Shown: positions 1-7,000 of the stretch, piece after piece | Layout: each line of letters opens with the position of its first letter | Position numbering within the stretch: position 1 is the stretch's first letter | NCBI GenBank assembly: GCA_002348045.1 | Contig: DDYO01000267.1 | Coordinates: 1 to 11,926 of the forward strand | Reading direction: 5' to 3' | Source of the DNA: Anaerolineales bacterium UBA2232 | GTDB lineage: Bacteria > Chloroflexota > Anaerolineae > UBA2200 | Length of the DNA: 11,926 nucleotides | Translations under genes and position numbers: made by a program | The notes under the pieces: model-generated | What the model was told of the DNA's origin: nothing | The model's database searches: none | Seen by the model: the letters and a program-made list of their open reading frames with translations, nothing else

Positions 1-141
1 TTGCATCAGCGCCTGGAGGAACAGAGCGGAAATGCGCAGCGTTGACGACTTGAAAAGCACGCGGACGCCGTTGGTCACACATCCGACATAACGGAATCGT
101 CGCCTCTTCAGGCCTCGACCCAAGGTCCAGGCTTCGGTCAT
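1..141 (-). CDS. Unidentified protein, N-terminal 47 codons only
   Basis: An open frame begins with ATG at 141-139 and runs off the left edge, so only 47 residues are visible. It is preceded on the minus strand by a good ribosome binding site (GGGGAGG, 6 nt before the ATG), which is the main reason for calling it. The visible peptide starts MTEAWTLGRGLKRRR and continues with a mixed basic and hydrophobic stretch. I see no recognisable motif or signal peptide. It lies 139 nt downstream of the HisN-like gene on the same strand and could be cotranscribed with it. The function is unknown, and it could still be a chance frame because so little is visible. Confidence 0.5.
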   Translation of the reverse strand, partial: MTEAWTLGRGLKRRRFRYVGCVTNGVRVLFKSSTLRISALFLQALMQ

Positions 142-280
142 GGCCTACCTCCCCTCACCGCGCGCCCGCCACCGATGACGGACCACGGGATGCCATCGCC
201 CAGTCCCTGCCATTCAACCTGTCTCACTAGCCCTTGGCGGTTACAGCCGTTGTTGGCGCAGCACCGCGTGCCAGTCCGTT

Positions 281-1069
281 CTAGCCGCTTCGACCGTTCA
301 GGACCTCCAACACCTGAGGCAGAAGGCTGGCATTAGTGGCCAGGGCCTCGCCGCCATAGATCGTAGAGTTCCCCTTCCAATCGCCGAAATACCCGCCTGC
401 CTCGTCCAGGATAGGCGGGAACGGGCCACAATCCCAGGTCGCCATGGCCGGATCAACCGCGATCTCGGTACGTCCGGTCGCAACCAGAAGATAACCATAG
501 GCATCGGTCCACCCAGCGCAGTAGCCGGCCTGGCGTTGCAGCGCCTCCCAGACCTCCCCCTTGCCCCTTCCCCAAAAGCTCGGAGATCCACCCGTAAACG
601 TCACGACCGCTCGGTCCAACTCAGCCACAGTAGAGACCCGTGCCCGGCGTCCGTTCCACCAGCAGCCCTTGCCGGTTGCCGCGCACAGCATCTCGTCCAG
701 CGCCGGGTAGTACGCTGCTCCAACTTGCACGTGACCTTCGATCTCCAGGCCAATGAGAACCGCATAGAGGGGGACCCCGCACACAAATGAACGCGTGCCG
801 TCAATAGGGTCAACGAACCACCGATGATGGCTGGCAGAGGGGCCGGTCTTCTCCGGGAGCTCCTCCCCCACGATGCCGTGGTCAGGATACCGCTCCTCGA
901 TGCGCTGTCGAATGAGTTCCTCCGCCAAGCGATCTGCAACCGTGACAGGGGTGGCATCTGCTTTCATGTGCGGGGAAACGCCGGTCTTGAAATAGCCCAA
1001 GGTCAGCCGCCCCGCGGCGTAGGCGGTCTCGGTAGCGAACTCGAGGTACTCCTCTAGCGCCTCTGTCAT
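281..1069 (-). CDS. hisN: Inositol-monophosphatase-family phosphatase, probably histidinol-phosphatase
   Basis: This 262-aa protein has the usual length and motif order of the Mg2+-dependent inositol monophosphatase fold. The metal-binding motifs are GEE at residues 68-70, WFVDPIDGTRSF at 84-95 (Asp87 and Asp90 as ligands) and WDCGPFPPILDEAGG at 212-226 (Asp213). The DPIDGTRSF form and the late DEAGG block match the HisN-type subgroup, whose members hydrolyse L-histidinol phosphate in histidine synthesis. Fructose-1,6-bisphosphatase, inositol-phosphate or PAP phosphatase activity cannot be excluded from sequence alone. The usual WDxAA motif reads WDCGP here. The start ATG at 1069 follows a GGGAGG site with about 4 nt spacing, and a clear promoter lies about 50 nt upstream. 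No other his gene is nearby, so the pathway assignment rests on family resemblance only. Confidence 0.85.
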   Translation of the reverse strand: MTEALEEYLEFATETAYAAGRLTLGYFKTGVSPHMKADATPVTVADRLAEELIRQRIEERYPDHGIVGEELPEKTGPSASHHRWFVDPIDGTRSFVCGVPLYAVLIGLEIEGHVQVGAAYYPALDEMLCAATGKGCWWNGRRARVSTVAELDRAVVTFTGGSPSFWGRGKGEVWEALQRQAGYCAGWTDAYGYLLVATGRTEIAVDPAMATWDCGPFPPILDEAGGYFGDWKGNSTIYGGEALATNASLLPQVLEVLNGRSG

Positions 1070-1127
1070 CCAGCCTCCCGTATGTCCAGGGCAATGGGGT
1101 TTTAATTCGGACCGCCCTGCTGTCCCC

Positions 1128-1157
1128 AGTATAGCAACAGGAGGGCGACCCGGTCAA
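1128..1157 (-). promoter_or_regulatory. Sigma-70-type promoter of the HisN-like gene
   Basis: On the minus strand TTGACC (1157-1152) is separated by 18 nt from TATACT (1133-1128). These match the -35 and -10 consensus at five of six positions each. The predicted transcript would start near 1121, giving a leader of about 50 nt before the ATG at 1069. No operator-like repeat is evident. Confidence 0.7.
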
Positions 1158-1188
1158 CCAAGCCCAAACCACCTGGTATGGGTCGACC

Positions 1189-1217
1189 TTGTGCTGGTGT
1201 CGGTATTGTCCTATAAT
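1189..1217 (+). promoter_or_regulatory. Putative promoter for the PPC-cupin pair
   Basis: A perfect -10 hexamer TATAAT lies at 1212-1217. A partial -35 (TTGTGC, 1189-1194) sits 17 nt upstream and matches only in its TTG. Transcription would begin near 1224, about 290 nt before the PPC gene. It is arranged back to back with the HisN-like promoter, their -35 elements about 30 nt apart, so a regulator bound between could affect both. Confidence 0.55.
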
Positions 1218-1264
1218 CGCCCTGCTACCTTACGGGTGCGCGGGATGTCGAAGCGTAGGGCTGG

Positions 1265-1311
1265 CGCGGCCTGGCAGTGCACGAGAGCGCGGTCATCAGT
1301 GCCAGGCCGCG
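1265..1311 (+). repeat. Perfect 12-bp inverted repeat (RNA hairpin or operator)
   Basis: CGCGGCCTGGCA at 1265-1276 is matched exactly by its reverse complement TGCCAGGCCGCG at 1300-1311, with a 23-nt loop. As RNA this would be a very stable GC-rich hairpin inside the PPC leader. As DNA it could be a binding site for a dimeric regulator, although the arms are long and the spacing wide for that. Confidence 0.7.
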
Positions 1312-1500
1312 TGGACATCATGGCTCCGTCAGCCCATCACGTTCGACTTTGCCAAGGCCCGAATGCGAGTTCAGCTGTCCTGCCGGTTCAAGACCATCAC
1401 TGCCGGTGGACGCCTTCCGATGATGGATCACTCAGCTGACGAGCCCGCTGGTGCAGACGCAAGCCCGCCAGCCCAGTGGGCCCCAATACGCGGAACCGCC

Positions 1501-1506
1501 AGGAGG
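1501..1506 (+). promoter_or_regulatory. Ribosome binding site fixing the PPC start
   Basis: A perfect AGGAGG lies 6 nt before the ATG at 1513. It decides the start of the PPC protein against a frame that stays open upstream to about 1189. Confidence 0.85.
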
Positions 1507-1512
1507 CAACCG

Positions 1513-1968
1513 ATGGAGTTCGCATCCCTACACTGTGGTCAGATATACATCGTGCGCATTGATCCGGGTGAAGATGTGCTCGCCGCGATTGAGAGCTTTC
1601 TTCAGGAATCCAAGATACGACAGGCTGTCGTCCTGGGTGGTTATGGAACCCTGGCCGCGTACCACGTTCACTGGGTTACTCATAACCGACTGCCTGCTGA
1701 GAACCGCTACGGACACGGGGAGGGTGGAATCGAGATCCTCTCCATGAATGGTCTGGTCGTGGATGGCCGACCCCACGTCCACATCTCACTGTCCAACGCA
1801 CACGGGGCGTTTGGAGGCCACCTGGAATCGGGATGCATCGCCTATGTGGTCTGTGAGATGTTCTTGGCCGAAGTAGATGGGCTGCAGCTCAGCCGCCAGC
1901 GGGTGCCCATTTCGGTGGAAGGGATGGGCCAGGGGACTACGAGCAGGCTGACCTTTGAACAGAAATAA
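1513..1968 (+). CDS. PPC-domain (DUF296) protein
   Basis: This 151-aa protein is a single PPC (plants and prokaryotes conserved) domain. Visible hallmarks are the hydrophobic beta strand and glycine turn QAVVLGGYGTL (37-47), the strand ending GRPHVHISLS (85-94) and the family-defining GGHLESG (101-107), followed by YVVCEMFLAEV (111-121). His88, His90 and His103 are at positions usually conserved in prokaryotic members, where they may bind metal. In plants the domain is found in AT-hook (AHL) proteins. Prokaryotic stand-alone members form trimers and mostly lack a proven function. The same-strand cupin gene starts 59 nt after its stop and is probably cotranscribed. There is no AT-hook, signal peptide or membrane segment, so a cytoplasmic protein is expected. 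The biochemical role is unknown. Confidence 0.88.
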   Translation: MEFASLHCGQIYIVRIDPGEDVLAAIESFLQESKIRQAVVLGGYGTLAAYHVHWVTHNRLPAENRYGHGEGGIEILSMNGLVVDGRPHVHISLSNAHGAFGGHLESGCIAYVVCEMFLAEVDGLQLSRQRVPISVEGMGQGTTSRLTFEQK

Positions 1969-2015
1969 TCACCGCGCCACCCTGGGCACTGTAGCAAACC
2001 GCGAACAAGGTGAAT

Positions 2016-2021
2016 AAGGAG
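2016..2021 (+). promoter_or_regulatory. Ribosome binding site fixing the cupin start
   Basis: AAGGAG lies 6 nt before the ATG at 2028. The in-frame GTG at 2010 overlaps this region and has no site of its own, so the ATG is preferred. Confidence 0.75.
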
Positions 2022-2027
2022 AAAAAG

Positions 2028-2366
2028 ATGCCCATTCAGACCTATGCCGACTCTGCAGCCGTCCAGTTCCAACCGGGCGCGGAACGGAGAGTATCGTTCA
2101 CTGACAACTTGATGATGGTAGTGATCGACTTCAACGATGGCCCTCGCCAGGGCGTGGTGCCTCCCCACTCTCATCCCCATGAGCAGATCTCGTGCGTTGC
2201 CGCTGGGGAAATACTGGTCCACATGGAAGGCCAGGCCACGCGACTGGGACCCGGGGACTTTATCATCGCACCTTCTGGCGTTGCCCACGGCATTGACACA
2301 CTGTCGCCGCATGCACGCGTGATTGACTGCTTCACGCCCATCCGAGAGGACTTTGTTCCCGTCTAG
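2028..2366 (+). CDS. Single-domain cupin protein
   Basis: This 112-aa protein has both cupin motifs. Motif 1 is VPPHSHPHEQISCVAAGE (44-61), with His47, His49 and Glu52 as likely metal ligands and an extra His51. Motif 2 is GPGDFIIAPSGVAHGI (74-89), with His87 as the fourth ligand. The short spacing between motifs and the overall length are typical of small monocupins, which bind a divalent metal and serve as isomerases, dioxygenases, lyases or sugar sensors. The complete 3-His/1-Glu set suggests a metal-loaded, active protein, but the substrate cannot be told. It sits just behind the PPC-domain gene in an apparent two-gene unit and converges on the glycerate kinase gene. No export signal is visible. 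Confidence 0.88.
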   Translation: MPIQTYADSAAVQFQPGAERRVSFTDNLMMVVIDFNDGPRQGVVPPHSHPHEQISCVAAGEILVHMEGQATRLGPGDFIIAPSGVAHGIDTLSPHARVIDCFTPIREDFVPV

Positions 2367-2384
2367 CAATATCCATTGGGAACC

Positions 2385-2401
2385 TGCGGGGGCTTCCCGC
2401 A
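2385..2401. terminator. Possible hairpin between convergent genes
   Basis: TGCGGG and CCCGCA form a 6-bp GC-rich stem with a 5-nt loop between the ends of the cupin and glycerate kinase genes. A second, wider inverted repeat (CGCCGC at 2410-2415 with GCGGCG at 2439-2444) follows. Neither has a clear T-tract on either strand, so this is only a weak bidirectional terminator candidate. Confidence 0.35.
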
Positions 2402-2453
2402 CCAAACAACGCCGCAGCCCAAGCCCGGGTGTCCGGTAGCGGCGGAATCGCCC

Positions 2454-3908
2454 TCAGTCCTTGCCGCTGCCGCGGACCCGTCCTGACACATAGATGACGC
2501 GCAAGTCACGGACGTTGGTCTTACCGACACCTGTGTCGATGGCGTCTCCCAGGCGTTTGAGCACAGGCGTGGAATTGTGTCTCCGGAGCTCAAGGCCGAC
2601 GTCGATCCCTGCCTGCCGCGCCCGCTCCATCGTGGTTCCGTCCACGATCCCACCTGCAAGGTCGGTTGGACCATCGGTGCCGTCAGAGTCAGCCGACGCG
2701 ATGACAATCCCCTCGCTTCCTTCAATGCGGGGAGCAGCAGCCAGGACGAACTCCTGATTTCTACCACCGACTCCCTGCTCCCTGCCCACCGTGACAACTA
2801 GCTCACCGCCGCACAGCAGCACACAGGGAGGCTCCAGCGGCCGACCATACGTCTCAATTTCCTGAGAGATGTAGGCCAGCGTATTCGCCGCCGGCTGTGC
2901 TTCCACATCGCTGAGGCTTGAAATCAGGATGGTCGCGGCCAGCCCCATGGACTGCGCCTTCTTGAGGGCTGCCTCCAACATGAACTCGGGGCCCATGACG
3001 CGGAAATAGTACCGCGGTTTATCATACCACTCCTCAGGGCGCAGCGGCAGATACTTTGGGTCTGCCACCGTTAGAAAATCGCGCACCGACTGCGGAACTT
3101 GGTCCCAGCAGCCATACCGCTTGAGCAGATCGATGGCATAGCGGTAAGGGTCATCCTCCCGCTGGGGCCGGTTCAGATGGACACGGAGGTCTGGGGGCAG
3201 CTCAGTCGTCCCGATGTGAATCAAGGTGGCCTCGCCAACATACCGCGCGTGGCGCAGCCGCACGATCGACATCAAGTTGCGCACAGCATTGATCTCTGGC
3301 ATGGATGCCCCGCATCCAAAGTAAAGGATGCGATTCACTTCCTGAAGGTCCTGCAAGGAAACCCCTGGCGCAGGAAGCGTCATCAGTGCCGAGCCGCCAC
3401 CGGATTCGCTCAAGAACACGATGTCATCCTTGCGCGCGTTGTTTTCGATGGCAAGGATTCTGCTCGCTCCTGCGACACTGTCTTCATCCGGCAGGGGATG
3501 TCCTGCCAAAGTCACTGGGATTCGTCGAAGGTAGACCTCATCACCCTTCTTGGCATTCACCTGTCCATCGGTGATGAGGTCGCCCAGGATTTCCTCCAGC
3601 GCCTGGGCCTGGCGCTGAGCCGCCTTCCCTCCGCCCACCACATAGATGCGGCCCACCTGAGAGAGATCAAAGACTAGCGGCCCTGACGGCGTCGGTCTGG
3701 GGGAATACGCCGGATGCAAGGGGTCCAGAGGATCGGGATGCTGCAGATCGTTCCCGACAAGGAGCTTGTTGCCCTCCAGGCGCACCAGGCTCTTGACCCG
3801 ATCGTAGGGATCACCGCCTTTGAGCCCAGCTTCCAAGATGTCCAAGACCACACCGCGCGCGACGGCATTACCATGGGCCAAGAGCTGCTCCCGGTTCCTG
3901 ATAATCAC
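2454..3908 (-). CDS. Glycerate 2-kinase (MOFRL/GckA family)
   Basis: This 484-aa cytoplasmic enzyme should phosphorylate D-glycerate with ATP to 2-phosphoglycerate, feeding glycerate from sugar-acid, glyoxylate or serine breakdown into glycolysis. Family motifs appear in order: VVGGGKAA (90-97, with the conserved Lys95), SESGGGSALM (167-176), FGCGASMPEINAVR (197-210), LCGGELVVTVG (365-375), GGRNQEFVLA (381-390, core of the MOFRL domain), SADSDGTDGPTDLAGG (405-420) and the C-terminal GVGKTNVRDLR (460-470). It is somewhat longer than usual for the family; part of the excess appears to lie around residues 45-75. The start is GTG at 3908, backed by AGGAGG at 3921-3916 with 7 nt spacing. It lies 136 nt behind the transporter operon on the same strand, so it may be read from that operon or from its own unseen promoter. 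No functional link to the transporter is evident. Confidence 0.92.
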   Translation of the reverse strand: MIIRNREQLLAHGNAVARGVVLDILEAGLKGGDPYDRVKSLVRLEGNKLLVGNDLQHPDPLDPLHPAYSPRPTPSGPLVFDLSQVGRIYVVGGGKAAQRQAQALEEILGDLITDGQVNAKKGDEVYLRRIPVTLAGHPLPDEDSVAGASRILAIENNARKDDIVFLSESGGGSALMTLPAPGVSLQDLQEVNRILYFGCGASMPEINAVRNLMSIVRLRHARYVGEATLIHIGTTELPPDLRVHLNRPQREDDPYRYAIDLLKRYGCWDQVPQSVRDFLTVADPKYLPLRPEEWYDKPRYYFRVMGPEFMLEAALKKAQSMGLAATILISSLSDVEAQPAANTLAYISQEIETYGRPLEPPCVLLCGGELVVTVGREQGVGGRNQEFVLAAAPRIEGSEGIVIASADSDGTDGPTDLAGGIVDGTTMERARQAGIDVGLELRRHNSTPVLKRLGDAIDTGVGKTNVRDLRVIYVSGRVRGSGKD

Positions 3909-3959
3909 TTTCGGTCCTCCTGGGACGGTCGTCGGTTATGGTATGGCTGGCCGCAGGTT

Positions 3960-3977
3960 GTTGAGCCACGTGTTGAG
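3960..3977. repeat. Short direct repeat upstream of glycerate kinase
   Basis: GTTGAG at 3960-3965 and 3972-3977 is repeated with a 6-nt spacer that begins the palindrome CACGTG (3967-3972). On the minus strand this reads CTCAAC-ACGTGG-CTCAAC, about 50 nt upstream of the kinase GTG. A nearby GGCCA-TC-TGGCC palindrome (3979-3990) adds structure. It could be a regulator site, but such short repeats can occur by chance. Confidence 0.3.
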
Positions 3978-4044
3978 GGGCCATCTGGCCACCCTAACGA
4001 GTCCTGAGGCCTTGCGCACAGCGGCTCCCAGCCCATCGCTGGAC

Positions 4045-7000
4045 CTAGTAGCCCTTTTCGTGACCGAGGTACATCACGGCCAGGGACACAACGCGTCCGG
4101 CATCGTACAGCCTTTCCAGCTCAACGGTGTCCGCCGTATCGTCTGGGGTGCGTGCCATCAGATAGCTCCCTTCCCAGCTCAGCGCAACGTAAGGGATCTT
4201 GCGATCAGGAATGGGATAGAGATAAGCATAGGCACCGTACATGGAGGTACCGGATGTGCTGACATTGACCTTGGACCGCCGCGCGGCTTGCTGCAGCACT
4301 TCCGTCAGGCGCCCGCTGGTACCTCGCTGCAGGACGAGGGTGTGCTCGGAGCCAGCGCCCAGCCCCACCAACTCAATCACCGCCTTGATACGATAGCTCT
4401 CTGCGAATCCCAGACGCGCCCGCAGCATGTGGGCAAAATCCTGAGGCGCGTGCTGCTCAGCGCCGGCCCAAGCCACGAACAAGATCGTTCTGCGTGGCTG
4501 ATAGTCGGCCTCCTTGATCAATCGTGCCGTCTCCAGCAAAACCGAAACGCCGCTGGCGTTCTGATTAGCGCCTGCGTATATCGTTCCGTCATAGTCACAG
4601 CCCTGGCCATCGTAGGAGGCCAGGAGGATGATCAGTTCATTGTCCAGTTCCTCGTCATAGCCTGGCAGAATGGCCTGTACATACGGAGGATACGCCGTTT
4701 CGATGTCCTTGACCGCCATGGTCGCATCAGCATATACGCCCGTGCGCCAGAGAAACCCATCGTTAGCGCCCAAGGATGCCTGCAGCTGCACGAATTCCTG
4801 CAGTGAATGGCCCGATCTGCGAAGAATTGTCTCGGCCACGTCTGGCGCAATGTACAGATGCGGGATGTTGGAGAACCAGATATTACTCGATGCGCTAGGC
4901 TTGTACGTTAGCTGTCTCTGGGTCAGGTGCTCTTCATTCGGAGCAACCACCAGTACAGCGCTATCGCCGGCTACGGCTTGCAGTGGGTAGGGCAGGCCCT
5001 GGGTAACCAGAAGCGTCTTCCCATAGAAGTCGGCCGGCTGCGCATCAATCCCTTCCGGCCACTTGGCAGCGCCGGCGTTGACACCCAGCACCAAGACCTC
5101 GCTCTGGGTCTTGTTGACAGAGTGGGCTCCATCGGGCACCTCGGCGTAATCCTCCCGATACGCCATGGCGAGGAGGACCTGTCCCAGCCCATCCTTGAGT
5201 TGAAGGTAGGGAGTCTGGGCCAAAGATCGATATCTCAGCTCCTTTGGAGCAAAGTAGTTCAACAGCCCATCGTCGTCAACGCTCGCGGGCTGCAGACCAA
5301 TAGACCTGAACTGCTCGGCAATGTACTCGGCTGCCAAGGCCAGTCCATCGCTGCCCACGGCTCTCCCTGTAAGTTCCTCGGACGCCAGACGCTCGACATC
5401 GGCCATGGCGCGTGTAGCGCTGAACTCGCTCGCCGGAGCGACAAACTGCGGCCACGCACCGGTACCTTCGGCCGCAGCCACCAGCAGCACGGCTAAACCC
5501 AGGGCCGCCGCTATGGTCCAGCGGTTGACAATGCGGTGCATCGACAAGGTAAGACGTTCTGTCAGCCGTCGCAGTCCCTCACCAAAGAGATTAAACCCGA
5601 TGATGGCAACGGTAAAGGTGAGAGCCGGGTAGAACGTCATCCAGGGTTGGCTGCGGAAGCTGCGCCAAGTGTTCGAGAGCATCACGCCCCACTCTGGAAC
5701 GTCAAAGTACGTGACCGCTGCGTCGAGGGTGTTGCGGGTGGCCCATCCTCCGCCGATGAACAGGCCAATGAAGCCTAGCTCTCCCAACAGCATGAGCACG
5801 CCGCCCATCTCCAGGAAGGCCAGGATGACCAGCGAGGGAAGGATGTTGGGCAGAACGTGACGTGCCAGCAATTGCACATCACCCAGCCCCGTCGCCAGCG
5901 CACCCTCCACATAGTCCTGCTGGCGGATGCGCATGACTTGGCCGCGCACGTGCTGGCTGACTTCACCCCATCCAACCAGACACAGCGCCAGGGCAAAGAC
6001 CCACAGACCCTCTTGGATGCCCAGGGCATAGATCAGCAACATCGCCAGCAACAGCGACGGAAACGCAGCCATCACCTGGTTCAAGCCACTCAGCGCACGA
6101 TCCAGCAGACTACCGGAGAACCAGCCTGCCAACGCGCCCAGAACTATCCCCAGTATCATACGGGCGACAACCGCAAAAAACGCCAGACCCAGTGTCCTCC
6201 GCGCTCCAAAGAGCAATAGGCTCAGGATATCGCGGCCTTGTGCATCGGTGCCCATTGGAGAAGTGGCCGAAGGCGGAAACGGCGCATATCGGTCGACACC
6301 ATCAAGGGAAATCCTGGCAACCGGGCTGTAGGGGCTGGAAGGAGCGACCGCCTGCCCGAAAATGACCATTGCCAGCATCACAGCCAAGACAAGTGCACCA
6401 ACGGTGAACGGCACGCTGCCTGCTGTGCTCTGCACCCATGCCCGAGCGCGCTCGCGCCGTATCTTGGCATCCCTCATTCTCTGATCGTCCGATACGGGTT
6501 CTTTCGGGCGGAGCGCCCGCCGCGGTTCGCCACGGGCCGCCAGAGCCTGGAGCCCCTCCTCAAACCAGTGTTTGAGGCGGCGAGGCTGCTCGCGTAGGCT
6601 TGTCCAAGTAGACGCCAACAAGCCTATCCAGCTGTTGGGGACGGTAAGGCCCATGTCCGCATTGCGCATCCGCGGATCCATGTGTCGATACAGGTGCTCC
6701 AAGAAGACGTGAAGCAGCACGAACATCAAACCGAGGATCAGGATGAGGGTGGCTGCCAGGTCCGGGTAGTGGTTTCGGATGGCCATGAGCAGCATCTCGC
6801 CCATCCCAGGCCACTGGAACAAGGTCTCGACCACCGGAAGGCTTGACAGGGAGAACCGCAGCGAGGTGCCCACGCTGGTCAGAATAGGCACTGCCGCATT
6901 CGGCAGCGCATGCCGAGTCAGAACCGTTATTGGAGCCAATCCTTTTGCCCGCGCCGTCCGAACATAATCTGCGTCAAGCACTTCGCCCAGGGCCACCGCC

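Larger units (their letters stand above)
1218..1512 (+). promoter_or_regulatory. Long untranslated leader upstream of the PPC gene
   Basis: About 290 nt lie between the predicted transcription start and the PPC start codon. Frames crossing it do not look protein-like: they are rich in Arg, Cys, Trp and Pro with no family motif, and none has a strong ribosome binding site. The main structure is a perfect 12-bp inverted repeat at 1265-1311. I see no T-tract after it, so an intrinsic terminator is not obvious. I do not recognise a known riboswitch, SRP RNA, tmRNA or 6S RNA signature. The leader may hold a structured regulatory RNA or an unlisted small RNA, or the true promoter may lie nearer the gene. 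Confidence 0.4.

Noticed and set aside
1245..1439. Small plus-strand frame in the leader starting MSKRRAG
   Set aside because: It has only a weak ribosome binding site, biased Arg/Ser/Pro/His composition and crosses the strong hairpin. Nothing supports it as a gene.
1189..1512. Upstream extension of the PPC reading frame, about 108 extra residues
   Set aside because: The extension is not protein-like, begins inside the promoter, and a perfect AGGAGG sits just before the ATG at 1513.
1842..2405. Minus-strand frame of about 187 codons
   Set aside because: It is antisense to the PPC and cupin genes, whose motifs are clear, and it resembles no family.
3820..4806. Plus-strand frame of about 328 codons
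   Set aside because: It lies antisense across the glycerate kinase start and the end of the fusion gene, both well supported by family motifs on the other strand.
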